Shown here in pieces: positions 32,898 to 41,529 of a stretch of 64,000 bases of DNA (positions are counted from its first letter, which is position 1; each line of letters starts with the position of its first letter). This DNA comes from JBBQLG01 sp038327655. Its GTDB lineage: Bacteria > Bacteroidota > Bacteroidia > Cytophagales > Spirosomataceae. Below the pieces are notes generated by a model. It had not been told where the DNA came from and did not search any database. It worked only from the letters and a program-made list of their open reading frames with translations. Position numbers and translations under genes: made by a program. The stretch spans positions 15,784-79,783 of the forward strand of contig JBBQLG010000007.1 of assembly GCA_038327655.1 (NCBI GenBank), given 5' to 3'.

Positions 32898-35507
32898 CTA
32901 TTGCGCCGGATACAGCAACCGACCTGCCCGAAACGGCCCGTCGGCGGATTGCAGCAACTTGGCTTTTAAGCGGGGGTTGTACGCAGGATGGTCGGCCAGA
33001 AACTGCCAGACTAACTGACCGGTTGCGGGCGTTTGGTAGCTGCCGAATGTTGACCGCAGCCACGATTCGGGAAAGAAAATGTCGCCCGTCCGCTGAATCT
33101 CTTCCAGCAGGGCGAGACTTTGGGGCAGGTATTTGGCGGATGTTTCGGCCCGCAACGGATGGTGCAGGTACCCCAGTGCGGCCGTTACCCAGGCTTCGTG
33201 TTCGCGGTTGGCGGGATTCGACAGGCTGGTAAAAAACACGTCGCGGTCGGTGGAGGACCCTGATAAGGCGGGCATCATGAATTGTAGTCGTTTCTGCCGG
33301 TCGGGGTTTTTGATGCGGGTGAGTTGCCGGGGTAAAATATCGGTAGCCGGATAGTCGCGTACGGCCAGCGCGAGGGCCAGCGCGGTGTAATCGTCTTCGG
33401 TGAGCGTAACACCTGCCGGTGCTTTTTGGGTATCCCAGATGGCATACAACCGCTGCCGGGCGTCGGGGCTGTTGGCAATGTTCTGGTACAGGCGGAAGAG
33501 CAGCTTCTTCTTGCCGGGAGCTGTTTCGGTCATCATGGCCTGCCAGGCATCCTGCTCAACGGACCCGGCCAGCACCGGGCGGTTTTCGGGGCGGGTGAAC
33601 TGCCAGACAATATCCGATAACTGGTTTGTTAGTAAGCGCAGGTTCAGTTCTTCCGATTCGGTTGCCAGCAGGGGACGGTACGCAGCCGCCAACTGCGCCG
33701 GGCTGACGACTTTTCCGGCCAGCATGTTCTCGTACAGATTGATGTACGCAGCCGCCCGCGTGACCGGGTTTTTCAGCGTCGCCAGCCGGGTCAGCATCGC
33801 CGTATCGACCGGAAACAGCCCATAACCCTGCCCCGACGAATTAAAAACGACACACAGGGGAGCGTCTTTTCCGACGGCATCGGGCAGGTCTACCTGCATC
33901 TTTGTCATGTTGACGGTCAGTTCTTCCACCCGGTCGGGATAGACCAGCGCGACCTCAAAACCCTGCGGCCACAACCGGTTTGAACCGTCTTCGCCCCGTT
34001 GCGAAACGCTGAACCGACTGATTTTGCCCGCCCTTGTGTCAAGTTGATATGAAAACTGAGGTCGGCCCGTTTCGTTGACCCACACGCGGTTCCAGGTTTG
34101 GAGATCAACGGGCGTGTAAGTATCCAGAATCGTTATCAGGTCGTTCCAGGTGGCGTTATGACCGGCGTATTTTTTCAGGTAAACCCGCAAGCCGTCGCGG
34201 AGGGCGGTTTTCCCCATCAGCCGTTCCAGTTGCCGCATCATAATCGGAGCTTTGTGGTAGATGATGCCGCCGTAAAGCGTACCGGCCTGATTGAGATTAT
34301 CCAACGGTTGCCCGATGGGATTGGCCCCTTCGGTACGGTCGACGGCGTACGCGGGTGGAAAGTGATCGACTACGAACTGAAGGTCATAATTTCCGCCCAG
34401 TTGGTCAGCGGTGGTGGATGCCTCGGTGACTTTATCGGCCATGAAATTGGCGAACACCTCTTTCAGCCAGACATCGTTGAACCAGCGCATCGTCACCAGG
34501 TCGCCAAACCACATGTGCGCCGTTTCGTGAGCAATCAGGTTGGCACGGCCCAACTTCTGATCACGGGTGGCTCCGGCGTCTAAAAACAGGCTCGACAACC
34601 GGTATTGAATGGCCCCGACGTGTTCCATGCCGCCGTACTGAAAATCGGGGATGGCGGCAAAATCGAACTTCTGGAACGGAAACGGTATCTGCGTGTAATC
34701 TTCCAGAAATTTCAGGGCATCGCCATGAATGGTAAAGATTGGATCGAGGCTCAGCCGGAGTTTGGTGGTGTCCGTTTCGCGGTGCAGAAGCTGCATGGCA
34801 CGGCCGTTTACAACGCGTGAAACCGGCGTAAACTTCCCGGCTACGAACGAGAAGAGGTACGTACTGATGGTGTCGGAGGAGAGAAACTGAACCGTTTTTC
34901 GATCACCCGCGACGCTCGAATCCCGGACGGGTGCGTTGGTGATGGCCTGCCAGGTGGTCGGAATGGTCAGCGATAACTGAAACGACGCCTTTAGGTCAGG
35001 CTGATCGAAACAGGGAAATACCGTACGGGCGCGGTCGGGTACGAGCAGGGTGTAGAGGTATTCGTCGTTGCGGTTCAGCGAACCAGTACCGGCGGTAAAA
35101 TTGATCGTAACGGTGTTTTTTCCGGGTTTCAGAAACCGGGGTGAAATCAGGAGATGCTCGTGTTCAAAAACAATTGGGATTGCCTGTCCATTCGCCGAAA
35201 CATTCTGTAAATGAGCGGGTTCTTCCTTGAAATCAAGTTGCAGGGGTACACCGCCCGGAGACCATTGAAACGAAATGGTAGCCGACGCTGGAATGGGCTG
35301 GGATTTCTGCGCCGGAATGTCGAACTTCAATCCGTATGCCAACTGACTGATGGCCTGTTGTCGCGCCACCGCCAGATTTTGGGATACGCCCGTCTCGACC
35401 GCAGGCGCAGTCACTGCCAATTGGCGACGGCTACATGATAAAGTAAAAACGAGGCTAATCAGCGTGAAGCAACCGTAACGAGCGATTCTGGCTATGTTTA
35501 TAAGCAT
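32898..35507 (-). CDS. M1-family metallopeptidase lipoprotein
   Basis: An 869-residue envelope aminopeptidase. I start it at ATG 35507 because MLINIARIARYGCFTLISLVFTLSC is a lipoprotein signal with the Cys at 25. The zinc site is HETAH (327-331) with the third ligand Glu350 in WLKEVFANFM. The substrate motif is GGMEH (292-296) where most aminopeptidase N proteins have G-x-M-E-N. A long helical C-terminal region (about 520-869) follows. It should trim peptides N-terminally on the outer face of the inner or outer membrane. The N-to-H change may alter recognition of the free amino group. It diverges from the next gene across an 82-base gap. Confidence 0.9.
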   Translation of the reverse strand: MLINIARIARYGCFTLISLVFTLSCSRRQLAVTAPAVETGVSQNLAVARQQAISQLAYGLKFDIPAQKSQPIPASATISFQWSPGGVPLQLDFKEEPAHLQNVSANGQAIPIVFEHEHLLISPRFLKPGKNTVTINFTAGTGSLNRNDEYLYTLLVPDRARTVFPCFDQPDLKASFQLSLTIPTTWQAITNAPVRDSSVAGDRKTVQFLSSDTISTYLFSFVAGKFTPVSRVVNGRAMQLLHRETDTTKLRLSLDPIFTIHGDALKFLEDYTQIPFPFQKFDFAAIPDFQYGGMEHVGAIQYRLSSLFLDAGATRDQKLGRANLIAHETAHMWFGDLVTMRWFNDVWLKEVFANFMADKVTEASTTADQLGGNYDLQFVVDHFPPAYAVDRTEGANPIGQPLDNLNQAGTLYGGIIYHKAPIMMRQLERLMGKTALRDGLRVYLKKYAGHNATWNDLITILDTYTPVDLQTWNRVWVNETGRPQFSYQLDTRAGKISRFSVSQRGEDGSNRLWPQGFEVALVYPDRVEELTVNMTKMQVDLPDAVGKDAPLCVVFNSSGQGYGLFPVDTAMLTRLATLKNPVTRAAAYINLYENMLAGKVVSPAQLAAAYRPLLATESEELNLRLLTNQLSDIVWQFTRPENRPVLAGSVEQDAWQAMMTETAPGKKKLLFRLYQNIANSPDARQRLYAIWDTQKAPAGVTLTEDDYTALALALAVRDYPATDILPRQLTRIKNPDRQKRLQFMMPALSGSSTDRDVFFTSLSNPANREHEAWVTAALGYLHHPLRAETSAKYLPQSLALLEEIQRTGDIFFPESWLRSTFGSYQTPATGQLVWQFLADHPAYNPRLKAKLLQSADGPFRAGRLLYPAQ

Positions 35508-35589
35508 TGTATCAATACAAATAAGATGATTATCAGACCGTGGCGGCATCGGCGGCCCGGTTCAACCGTGGGTAAAAGTAACGCGCAAT

Positions 35590-36858
35590 ATGAAACGTCA
35601 CCTTACTGTGCTGCTGGTAATTTTGGCACTCGCCAGCCGTGCCACGTCGATCTATGCCAGTTCCATCCTCATCCCAATGGATGAACGGCAGAGCAACCAC
35701 CTCAAAGCCTACGGCATCGCCTACAAAATCCTGAAAGACGGGCAGGATGTCGAATGGCTGCTCAACTACCGGGGTGGGTCATTTCTGCTCGACTATACCA
35801 AAGCGGCCGAGACCGAGTGCCGGGTGCGGGGCGTATCCTTCGAGACACTGACGGATGGCGTGGCCGGGTCGATTCGGCAGCAAATCGGCAATCCCGATCT
35901 GAACATGGATGTGGTAAAGCTCCAGAAAGCGGCTAAAATCATCGTCTATTCGCCGATTAAGGTCAGCCCGTCGGAGTTTGAAAATACCGATGCCGTGCTG
36001 AATGTGCTGACGTATGCCGAAATCCCGTACGAGGTGGTGTACGACGAAGAAATCCTGAAGGGTGAATTGCCCAAATATGACTGGTTGCACCTGCACCACG
36101 AAGATTTTACGGGCCAGTTTGGCCGGAACCTGCAACGACAATCGGCTGCTGACATCAAGGCGCAGGAAGATATTGCCAAAAAGTACGGTTTTGCGAAGGT
36201 GTCGCTGATGAAATTAGCCGTGGCCAAAGGCATCAGGGCGTTTTGTGCCGGGGGCGGTTACCTGTTCGCCATGTGTTCGGGTGCCGAAACGCTCGACGTT
36301 GCCCTGGCCGCCGAGGGGATCGACATTGTGAGTAGTACTTACGATGGTGATGGTGTGGACCCGGATGCGCAGTCGAAATTGGATTTCAGCAAAACCATTG
36401 CCTTTGAGAACTTCACCCTGGCGGCTGATAACGGCTACGGCGGCTTTTCGACGTTTTCGTCCATCAACTCGTCGATGGGCCGCGGGTATGAGCAGCCGTC
36501 TACCTTTTTTGAACTGTTCAATTTTTCGGCGAAGTGGGATGTCATTCCGGCCATGCTCGTGCAGAACCACGAATCGGTGATCAAAGAGTTCTTCGGGCAG
36601 ACAACCGCTTTCCGCAAGAGTACCGTAAAATCGAGTGCGCTGGTCATGGGCGAAAGTAAAGCATCGGACCGGTACATCTACGGCGAGCTGGGCCGGGGGC
36701 AGTGGACGTTCTACGGTGGACACGACCCGGAAGGAACACGCGGGGGGGGGTTCCGAAATCCAACCGACCTTAATTTGCACCCGCATTCGGCCGGTTATCG
36801 CCTGATTCTGAATAATGTGCTGTTTCCGTCGGCCAAGAAGAAAAAGCGGAAAACGTAA
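35590..36858 (+). CDS. Exported glutamine-amidotransferase-like protein (often labelled asparagine synthetase B)
   Basis: A 422-residue exported protein with a signal peptide (about 1-24). FCAGGGYLFAMCSGAETLDVAL (residues about 217-238, in parts) resembles the nucleophile elbow of class I glutamine amidotransferases and ThuA-like folds, and YDWLHLHHEDFTGQFG is a conserved His-rich segment. Bacteroidota homologues are often labelled asparagine synthetase B, but there is no ATP-pyrophosphatase domain, so that name is doubtful. An export signal makes amidotransfer in the cytosol unlikely. The end is Lys/Arg-rich (AKKKKRKT). A 9-base G run lies at 36742-36750 inside the coding frame. Confidence 0.75.
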   Translation: MKRHLTVLLVILALASRATSIYASSILIPMDERQSNHLKAYGIAYKILKDGQDVEWLLNYRGGSFLLDYTKAAETECRVRGVSFETLTDGVAGSIRQQIGNPDLNMDVVKLQKAAKIIVYSPIKVSPSEFENTDAVLNVLTYAEIPYEVVYDEEILKGELPKYDWLHLHHEDFTGQFGRNLQRQSAADIKAQEDIAKKYGFAKVSLMKLAVAKGIRAFCAGGGYLFAMCSGAETLDVALAAEGIDIVSSTYDGDGVDPDAQSKLDFSKTIAFENFTLAADNGYGGFSTFSSINSSMGRGYEQPSTFFELFNFSAKWDVIPAMLVQNHESVIKEFFGQTTAFRKSTVKSSALVMGESKASDRYIYGELGRGQWTFYGGHDPEGTRGGGFRNPTDLNLHPHSAGYRLILNNVLFPSAKKKKRKT

Positions 36859-36893
36859 CATTCGAGTAGGTAAAGCGCGTTTAGGGTCTTTCT

Positions 36894-36945
36894 GGGTTGG
36901 TTATCCCAGCCGGTGACTTAAGTCACCGGCTGGGGTAACCAACCC
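36894..36945. repeat. 52-base near-perfect palindrome
   Basis: Two 26-base arms with one mismatch and no loop, centred on GTGACTTAAGTCAC. It lies between the amidotransferase-like gene and the DUF1080 gene, both on the plus strand. A TTTT follows, so it could act as a terminator, but the length and symmetry fit a dispersed palindrome as well. Confidence 0.75.
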
Positions 36946-36966
36946 TTTTCTGTAAATACCTGACTC

Positions 36967-37872
36967 ATGAAAATCGCGTTTCACATACTGGTTGGCTTGT
37001 TTCTTTTACTGGCGGTACGTTCGGTGGTTATCGCCCAGCCCAAACCCGATCAGCAGGAATGGGTGGCTCTTTTTAATGGCAAAGACCTCAGTGGGTGGGA
37101 CATTAAAATTGCCGGTCAGCCGCTGAACGATAATTACAAAAATACCTTCCGGGTCGAGGACGGCATACTACGGATCGTGTACGATCAGTACCAGACCTTC
37201 GACGGAAAATACGGCCACCTGTACTACAAGACGCCTTTTTCGTATTATATGGTCCGGTTTACGTACCGCTTCACGGGTAATCAGACACCGGGCGGGGCGG
37301 CCTGGAACGTGCGGAATAGTGGCGTAATGATTCACTCACAATCGGCGGAGAGTCTGTCGTTTGGTCAGGATTTCCCGGTATCGCTGGAGATTCAGCTGCT
37401 GGGCGGTTTAGGAAAAGGGGAACGCCATACCGGGAATCTCTGCACCCCCGGTACGCAGGTGTACACCGATGGTAAACTCAATCGTGCGCACTGCATCGAC
37501 TCCGATTCCAAAACCTACGACGGTGACCAATGGGTAACGGCTTCGGCCATTGTGCTGGGCGATTCCATCATTCATCACCTCATCGGGGCCGATACGGTAC
37601 TTACCTACACCAAACCGGAAGTCAGCGAGGAGTTTATCAGTAAAGACAACGACTGGAAGGCCGCCCACATCGACAACACAGCGTACTGGTCGAGCCGGGC
37701 CAATACGCCCCTGAAAGAAGGCTACATTGCGTTGCAGGCCGAAAGCCACCCGATTGATTTTCGGATGGTGGAAGTACTGAATCTGAAAGGCTGTACCGAT
37801 CCCAAAGCCCTGAACTACAAGTCGTACTACGTGAAGTCGGACAACACGCTTTGTCAGTACAAGAAACAGTGA
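36967..37872 (+). CDS. Exported 3-keto-disaccharide hydrolase-like protein (DUF1080)
   Basis: A 301-residue exported protein. The signal peptide is about 1-24 (ending VVIAQP). EWVALFNGKDLSGWDIKI opens the DUF1080 concanavalin-like lectin fold, and NSGVMIHSQ, DFPVSLEIQLLGG and EGYIALQAESHPIDFRMVEVLNL are the family core. DUF1080 members include enzymes that cleave 3-keto-glycosides in periplasmic sugar breakdown. The final 28 residues (GCTDPKALNYKSYYVKSDNTLCQYKK) hold two Cys and look like a short added module. Function is inferred from the family. Confidence 0.88.
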   Translation: MKIAFHILVGLFLLLAVRSVVIAQPKPDQQEWVALFNGKDLSGWDIKIAGQPLNDNYKNTFRVEDGILRIVYDQYQTFDGKYGHLYYKTPFSYYMVRFTYRFTGNQTPGGAAWNVRNSGVMIHSQSAESLSFGQDFPVSLEIQLLGGLGKGERHTGNLCTPGTQVYTDGKLNRAHCIDSDSKTYDGDQWVTASAIVLGDSIIHHLIGADTVLTYTKPEVSEEFISKDNDWKAAHIDNTAYWSSRANTPLKEGYIALQAESHPIDFRMVEVLNLKGCTDPKALNYKSYYVKSDNTLCQYKKQ

Positions 37873-37877
37873 ACCGA

Positions 37878-37948
37878 TTTGTCATGCTGACGAATGAAGC
37901 ATCTTAGCCACTAAATCGCTAAGATGCTTCATTCGTCAGCATGACAAA
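37878..37948. repeat. Palindromic repeat, TTTGTCATGCTGA family, copy 2
   Basis: Two perfect 31-base arms (37878-37908 and 37918-37948) around a 9-base loop. The outer ends TTTGTCATGCTGA match copy 1 at 18644-18746, and the shared GAATGA follows after one variable base; the inner part differs (GCATCTTAGC here). It lies between two genes of the same strand, 5 bases after a stop codon. Confidence 0.85.
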
Positions 37949-37969
37949 GTCAGCCGCCAAACCAAACCC

Positions 37970-38932
37970 ATGAAAATACCTGTACTATTCCTCGCATTGC
38001 TCACCAGTAGCCTGATTGCCAGTGCCCAAACGTGGCAACCCGTCGTCACCCAAAACACCTGCGTTACGCGCCACGAGAACGCGGCTGCGCTCATCGGCGA
38101 CAGCCTGTACGCCGTAGGTGGCCGGGGAACGCGCCCGCTGGAGGCACTCAATCTGAAGACGCTGGTCTGGAAAACGCTGCCCGCTCCCCCGGAAGAAATG
38201 AACCACTTTCAGGCCATCAACTACCAGGGTGAACTCTACGTGATGGGGGCGTTCAAAGGCAGTTACCCCCACGAAACGGCCCTCCCCAACATCTATATCT
38301 ACAGCCCGAAAACAGGAAAATGGCGCAAAGGACCTGTTATTCCGGCGGAACGGTTGCGGGGTTCGGCCGGTGTCGTGGTGCACAACAACAAAATTTACAT
38401 GGTCTGCGGCATCACCGACGGGCACTGGGACGGACACGTGGCGTGGCTGGATGAGTACGACCCCAAATCCGGTATCTGGAAACGCTTAGCCGACGCACCC
38501 CGCGCCCGCGACCACATCAACGCGGCCGTTGTCAATGGTAAGCTGTACGTAGCGGGTGGCCGTTTGTCGACGGCCCGGATTGGCAAAGTGCTTGAATTGC
38601 TGGTGCCGGAGGTTGATGTCTATGATTTCGCCACGGCCAAATGGACCACCTTGCCCGCCGAATCGAACCTGCCAACGCTGCGGGCGGGATGCACGGCTGT
38701 CACCCAGGGCGGTAAAATCTGGATCATCGGGGGCGAAACCGTACAGCTACTCGCCCACAACGAAGCCGAAGCCCTCGACCCGAAAACGAACCGCTGGAGC
38801 AGTGGTCCCCGCCTGAATCAGGGACGCCACGGTACGCAGGCCGTGGTGTACAAAGACAAAATTTACATTGCCAACGGCTCGGCTAACCACGGTGGCGGCC
38901 CGGAACTGAACACGGTGGAAGTGCTAAAATAA
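37970..38932 (+). CDS. Exported Kelch-repeat beta-propeller protein
   Basis: A 320-residue protein with a signal peptide (about 1-19, LIASAQ). It holds about six Kelch repeats with the GG plus Tyr/Trp pattern: DSLYAVGGRGTRPLEALNL, YVMGAFKG, KIYMVCGITDG, KLYVAGGRLS, KIWIIGGE and KIYIANGSANHGG. Kelch propellers bind proteins or sugars; some are epimerases or oxidases, but no catalytic site is clear. Neighbours on the same strand are an exported DUF1080 protein and an amidotransferase-like protein, suggesting a shared envelope or sugar-use role (weak inference). Confidence 0.88.
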   Translation: MKIPVLFLALLTSSLIASAQTWQPVVTQNTCVTRHENAAALIGDSLYAVGGRGTRPLEALNLKTLVWKTLPAPPEEMNHFQAINYQGELYVMGAFKGSYPHETALPNIYIYSPKTGKWRKGPVIPAERLRGSAGVVVHNNKIYMVCGITDGHWDGHVAWLDEYDPKSGIWKRLADAPRARDHINAAVVNGKLYVAGGRLSTARIGKVLELLVPEVDVYDFATAKWTTLPAESNLPTLRAGCTAVTQGGKIWIIGGETVQLLAHNEAEALDPKTNRWSSGPRLNQGRHGTQAVVYKDKIYIANGSANHGGGPELNTVEVLK

Positions 38933-38940
38933 CCGCCCGA

Positions 38941-39525
38941 TTACGGGCCCGTTACGGTGTAGGTCAGCGTGGTGCCGTAGGTTCCTGCCGGTTTGAGCAG
39001 TGCGGTACCGCCGAGTAGTTTATAGGTCAGGAGAAGCTGCTGACCCGTAAACGCTGCGCCTGAGTAGGGGTAGTTTGTGAGCGTTTGGGCAGTGGTACCC
39101 AGCGTAATGACCGGACCACCGTAGGCAAGCCCGCCGATGTTGACCAACTGAATGGTCACCTGCGAGACCGGAATCGTGTTGGCCCCGCTCGTCAGGTTAG
39201 CAGAACTGGCCCTGACCGTAAGCGTGTAGTTTCCGCTGCCCACGTTATCCGCAACACTAAGGGTATTCTGATTAGCCAGCGTAACACCCGTGTTGTAGGC
39301 ATTGGCACTGTTGACCAGAAACGAAATCGTCGGTGTGTTCAGGTTTAGCGTTACGGTTACGGGGCGGCTGTCAGTGCGGGGCACCGTAGACCGGATTTTG
39401 AGCCATTGCGCAGCCCGAATTAGCCCGGCCGGGCCGTGGGCGGCCAGGGGTAAGCAGGGCAACGGACGCGCCAATGCCCTAACACTGCACAGCCCGGCCA
39501 AAAGCACAAATAGACAAATTCTCAT
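38941..39525 (-). CDS. Secreted beta-sandwich subunit C of a chaperone-usher-like locus
   Basis: A 194-residue protein with a signal peptide (about 1-19). The C-terminal half repeats the plan of the two other subunits: a strand-rich part, TLTVRASSANLTSGANTIPVSQVT, then LKPAGTYGTTLTYTVTGP. Residues 20-55 are a longer, unrelated N-terminal extension, which might make it a tip or anchor subunit (inference). Its ATG overlaps the chaperone stop (39522-39525), so the two are translationally coupled. The end resembles the last strands of spore-coat-U/fimbrial subunits (A-G-x-Y-x-x-T-x-x-x-T). No Pfam name can be given by eye. Confidence 0.75.
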   Translation of the reverse strand: MRICLFVLLAGLCSVRALARPLPCLPLAAHGPAGLIRAAQWLKIRSTVPRTDSRPVTVTLNLNTPTISFLVNSANAYNTGVTLANQNTLSVADNVGSGNYTLTVRASSANLTSGANTIPVSQVTIQLVNIGGLAYGGPVITLGTTAQTLTNYPYSGAAFTGQQLLLTYKLLGGTALLKPAGTYGTTLTYTVTGP

Positions 39526-40325
39526 AACAAATCGGCTTCCAGTTCGGCCACCTGCAACGGAATATCGGGGCCGCTGTCCAGTATGGCGACAATCAGGTAC
39601 CGGCCTTTGGGAAGCTTCTCCTTAATTCCGGCGTTCACCCAGATGCGGTCGTTGGGCAGCGTGTTAATGCCAATTGGCTCTAATTTGGTTTCCTGCGCCG
39701 TTTGCAGGTTGGTTAGCTCGACCCGGAGCGTGCTTTCGGCGTTTAGATCGCCCGAATTAGCTACCCGAATCCGCACCTGCCTGTCCGCGTCTGCCGGCGT
39801 TTTTTCGGCGCGGGGCAGCAGCAGGGTATCAATCACCAGCGACCGGTTTTTGGCCGTGGCCGGGATGTGGTAGAGGTGAACCCCAAGCTGAATCCGAAAA
39901 ATAACCGAAGCGGTCACTTTCTGGGCCGCTGCCAGTTCGTGCTCGTTGGCCTGCGTCAGCATCGCGTGGCGGAGATCGGTGGCGGGCGATTGGGTCGGTT
40001 GAAGTGTAACGATCATTTCTTTTTCCTCACCCGGTTGCAGTTCTACCGTTTCGGGCTGAACCAGCAGGTACGGACAGCAGGAGGTGGGCAGTTCGCCGGG
40101 GGGGAAATACTGTTTGTTGCCCACCGAATCGCGACGCCAGTCGGCACAACTCGCCCGAACAACCATACGGACCTGACTGGGGTTTTTGACAAAGATGCGG
40201 GCTGGCGTCAGCGCCCCGTTCTGTTCATTGAAGTACAGTTTGGAGGGCTGCACCTGAAAACCGCTCTGCCCCTGTCCGGCAAACGACAGCAGCAGCAGAC
40301 TCAGAAAATAAGCGGAACGAATCAT
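39522..40325 (-). CDS. PapD-like periplasmic chaperone
   Basis: A 267-residue exported protein with a signal peptide (about 1-19). FQVQPSKLYFNEQNGALTPARIFVKNPSQVRMVVRASCADWRRD has the two-strand start of PapD-type Ig domains, and VELQPGEEKEMIVTLQP is the usual loop before the last strand. A second Ig-like part (about 165-267) carries VRIRVANSGDLNAESTLRVEL. PapD chaperones donate a strand to fimbrial subunits in the periplasm. Its place between three candidate subunits and beside an usher-like barrel supports this. It is longer than typical PapD (about 230). Two Cys near residues 82-83 are unusual. Confidence 0.75.
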   Translation of the reverse strand: MIRSAYFLSLLLLSFAGQGQSGFQVQPSKLYFNEQNGALTPARIFVKNPSQVRMVVRASCADWRRDSVGNKQYFPPGELPTSCCPYLLVQPETVELQPGEEKEMIVTLQPTQSPATDLRHAMLTQANEHELAAAQKVTASVIFRIQLGVHLYHIPATAKNRSLVIDTLLLPRAEKTPADADRQVRIRVANSGDLNAESTLRVELTNLQTAQETKLEPIGINTLPNDRIWVNAGIKEKLPKGRYLIVAILDSGPDIPLQVAELEADLL

Positions 40326-40380
40326 AAGTTACGGATAAAGCCCGACTCATCCCGGGATGGAGCAGGCAGAAACAATGCGA

Positions 40381-40920
40381 TTAATTTTGGGTAGCCGTGT
40401 ACGTGAGCGTGGTGGTGTACGTGCCGGCGGGTTTGAGGAAGTTGGCCGCGTTGGCACTCGTCACCGAATACGTCATCGAAATATTTTGTGCCTGCGTAGC
40501 GGCTGCCGTTCCCAGAATGGTTTGCGCCGTTGTGGTAATGCCCGTTACAGTACCGGTGGCCCCTCCGGCCCAGTTGGCTGTCAGCCCGACGCTGTTAATG
40601 GGAATTGTAGTGGGCGTAGCCTGGCCATTGCTCAGGTCTCCGCTTGCCCGCACCTGCAGGGTGTAGGGTTTGTTGCTGGTGACGCTGAGCTGGTTGGTGG
40701 CCGTCTGCGTAACGCCCGTGTTGTAATCGCCGGCGGTCTGAAAGCGGATTTGTACAGACGTGATGCTGGCCGTCAGGCTGATAACGTCGGTGAGCACGGC
40801 ACTAAGTGTCGGCGTGGTCGAAGAGGTCGTCTGGGCAACCGACTGAACGGCGGAGAAACTGAGCAGCAGGGCCGTCAACGCGAGCAGCCGCCCAAATTGT
40901 TTAATCAAGTTACGGTACAT
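40381..40920 (-). CDS. Secreted beta-sandwich subunit B
   Basis: A 179-residue protein starting at ATG 40920 (MYRNLIKQFGRLLALTALLL), with a signal ending SVAQ. The mature part contains NQLSVTSNKPYTLQVRASGDLSNG and ends LKPAGTYTTTLTYTATQN. It aligns along its length with subunit A (shared NKPY-LQV-ASGDLSNG and the same last six residues FTATQN/YTATQN). Threonine- and alanine-rich, almost no Cys, as expected for a fibre subunit completed by donor strands. 55 bases to the chaperone gene. Confidence 0.78.
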   Translation of the reverse strand: MYRNLIKQFGRLLALTALLLSFSAVQSVAQTTSSTTPTLSAVLTDVISLTASITSVQIRFQTAGDYNTGVTQTATNQLSVTSNKPYTLQVRASGDLSNGQATPTTIPINSVGLTANWAGGATGTVTGITTTAQTILGTAAATQAQNISMTYSVTSANAANFLKPAGTYTTTLTYTATQN

Positions 40921-40958
40921 AACGGATAATGTTAATGCGGTGGTGGATTGCAAATGAA

Positions 40959-40988
40959 CCGGTCGTCCGGCAGGTACCGGACGACCGG
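40959..40988. promoter_or_regulatory. Stem-loop in the spacer between subunits A and B
   Basis: CCGGTCGTCCGG (40959-40970) and CCGGACGACCGG (40977-40988) form a perfect 12-base stem with a 6-base loop, starting 4 bases after the subunit A stop. There is no T-run, so it probably slows or protects the mRNA rather than stopping it fully. Confidence 0.65.
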
Positions 40989-40992
40989 ACGA

Positions 40993-41529
40993 TTAATTCT
41001 GCGTGGCCGTAAATGTCAGCGTGGTCGTGTAGTTACCGGCGGGCTGCAAAAACGCGTCGCTTTTCGAGGTTGCATACTTCAGCGAAATATTTTTCGACTG
41101 CGTAGCCGGTGCGGCCGTCGCCAGCGGCTGGGGCGTTGTGGTCAGGCTGGCAACGGTTCCGGTGATGTCGGGGGTGTTGATACCCGCCACCGAAATGGTG
41201 CTCACCGGAATGGTCAGTGGCGTGGAGCCGCCGTTACTCAGGTCGCCACTCGCGCTGACCTGCAGGTTGTACGGTTTGTTGCTGGTAATCATGAACTGGT
41301 TGTTCACGACCGTACTAACGCCGTTGTTGTAATCGGCGGGCGTTTCGTAGATCATGTTCACTGCGTTGGTCTGCATCGTGAAACTCAGCGCATCCTTTAA
41401 CGTGATGGTGAGTGTCGGACTTTGCGACTGACTGAGTGCCTGGGCGGCTGCCCGGTTACTGCCTAAACCGCCGAGCAGAACCAGCGAAACTGCGGCTATA
41501 CCAAGCTGATTGCGAAGATTGTGATTCAT
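40993..41529 (-). CDS. Secreted beta-sandwich subunit A (first gene of operon)
   Basis: A 178-residue protein with a signal peptide (about 1-29, ending NRAAAQA). Mature features: PTLTITLKDALSFTMQ, NQFMITSNKPYNLQVSASGDLSNGG and the end LQPAGNYTTTLTFTATQN. It is a clear paralogue of subunit B. Being first in the operon, with a strong hairpin just after it, it may be the major subunit. Transcription starts in the AT-rich region at 41530-41678. Confidence 0.78.
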   Translation of the reverse strand: MNHNLRNQLGIAAVSLVLLGGLGSNRAAAQALSQSQSPTLTITLKDALSFTMQTNAVNMIYETPADYNNGVSTVVNNQFMITSNKPYNLQVSASGDLSNGGSTPLTIPVSTISVAGINTPDITGTVASLTTTPQPLATAAPATQSKNISLKYATSKSDAFLQPAGNYTTTLTFTATQN

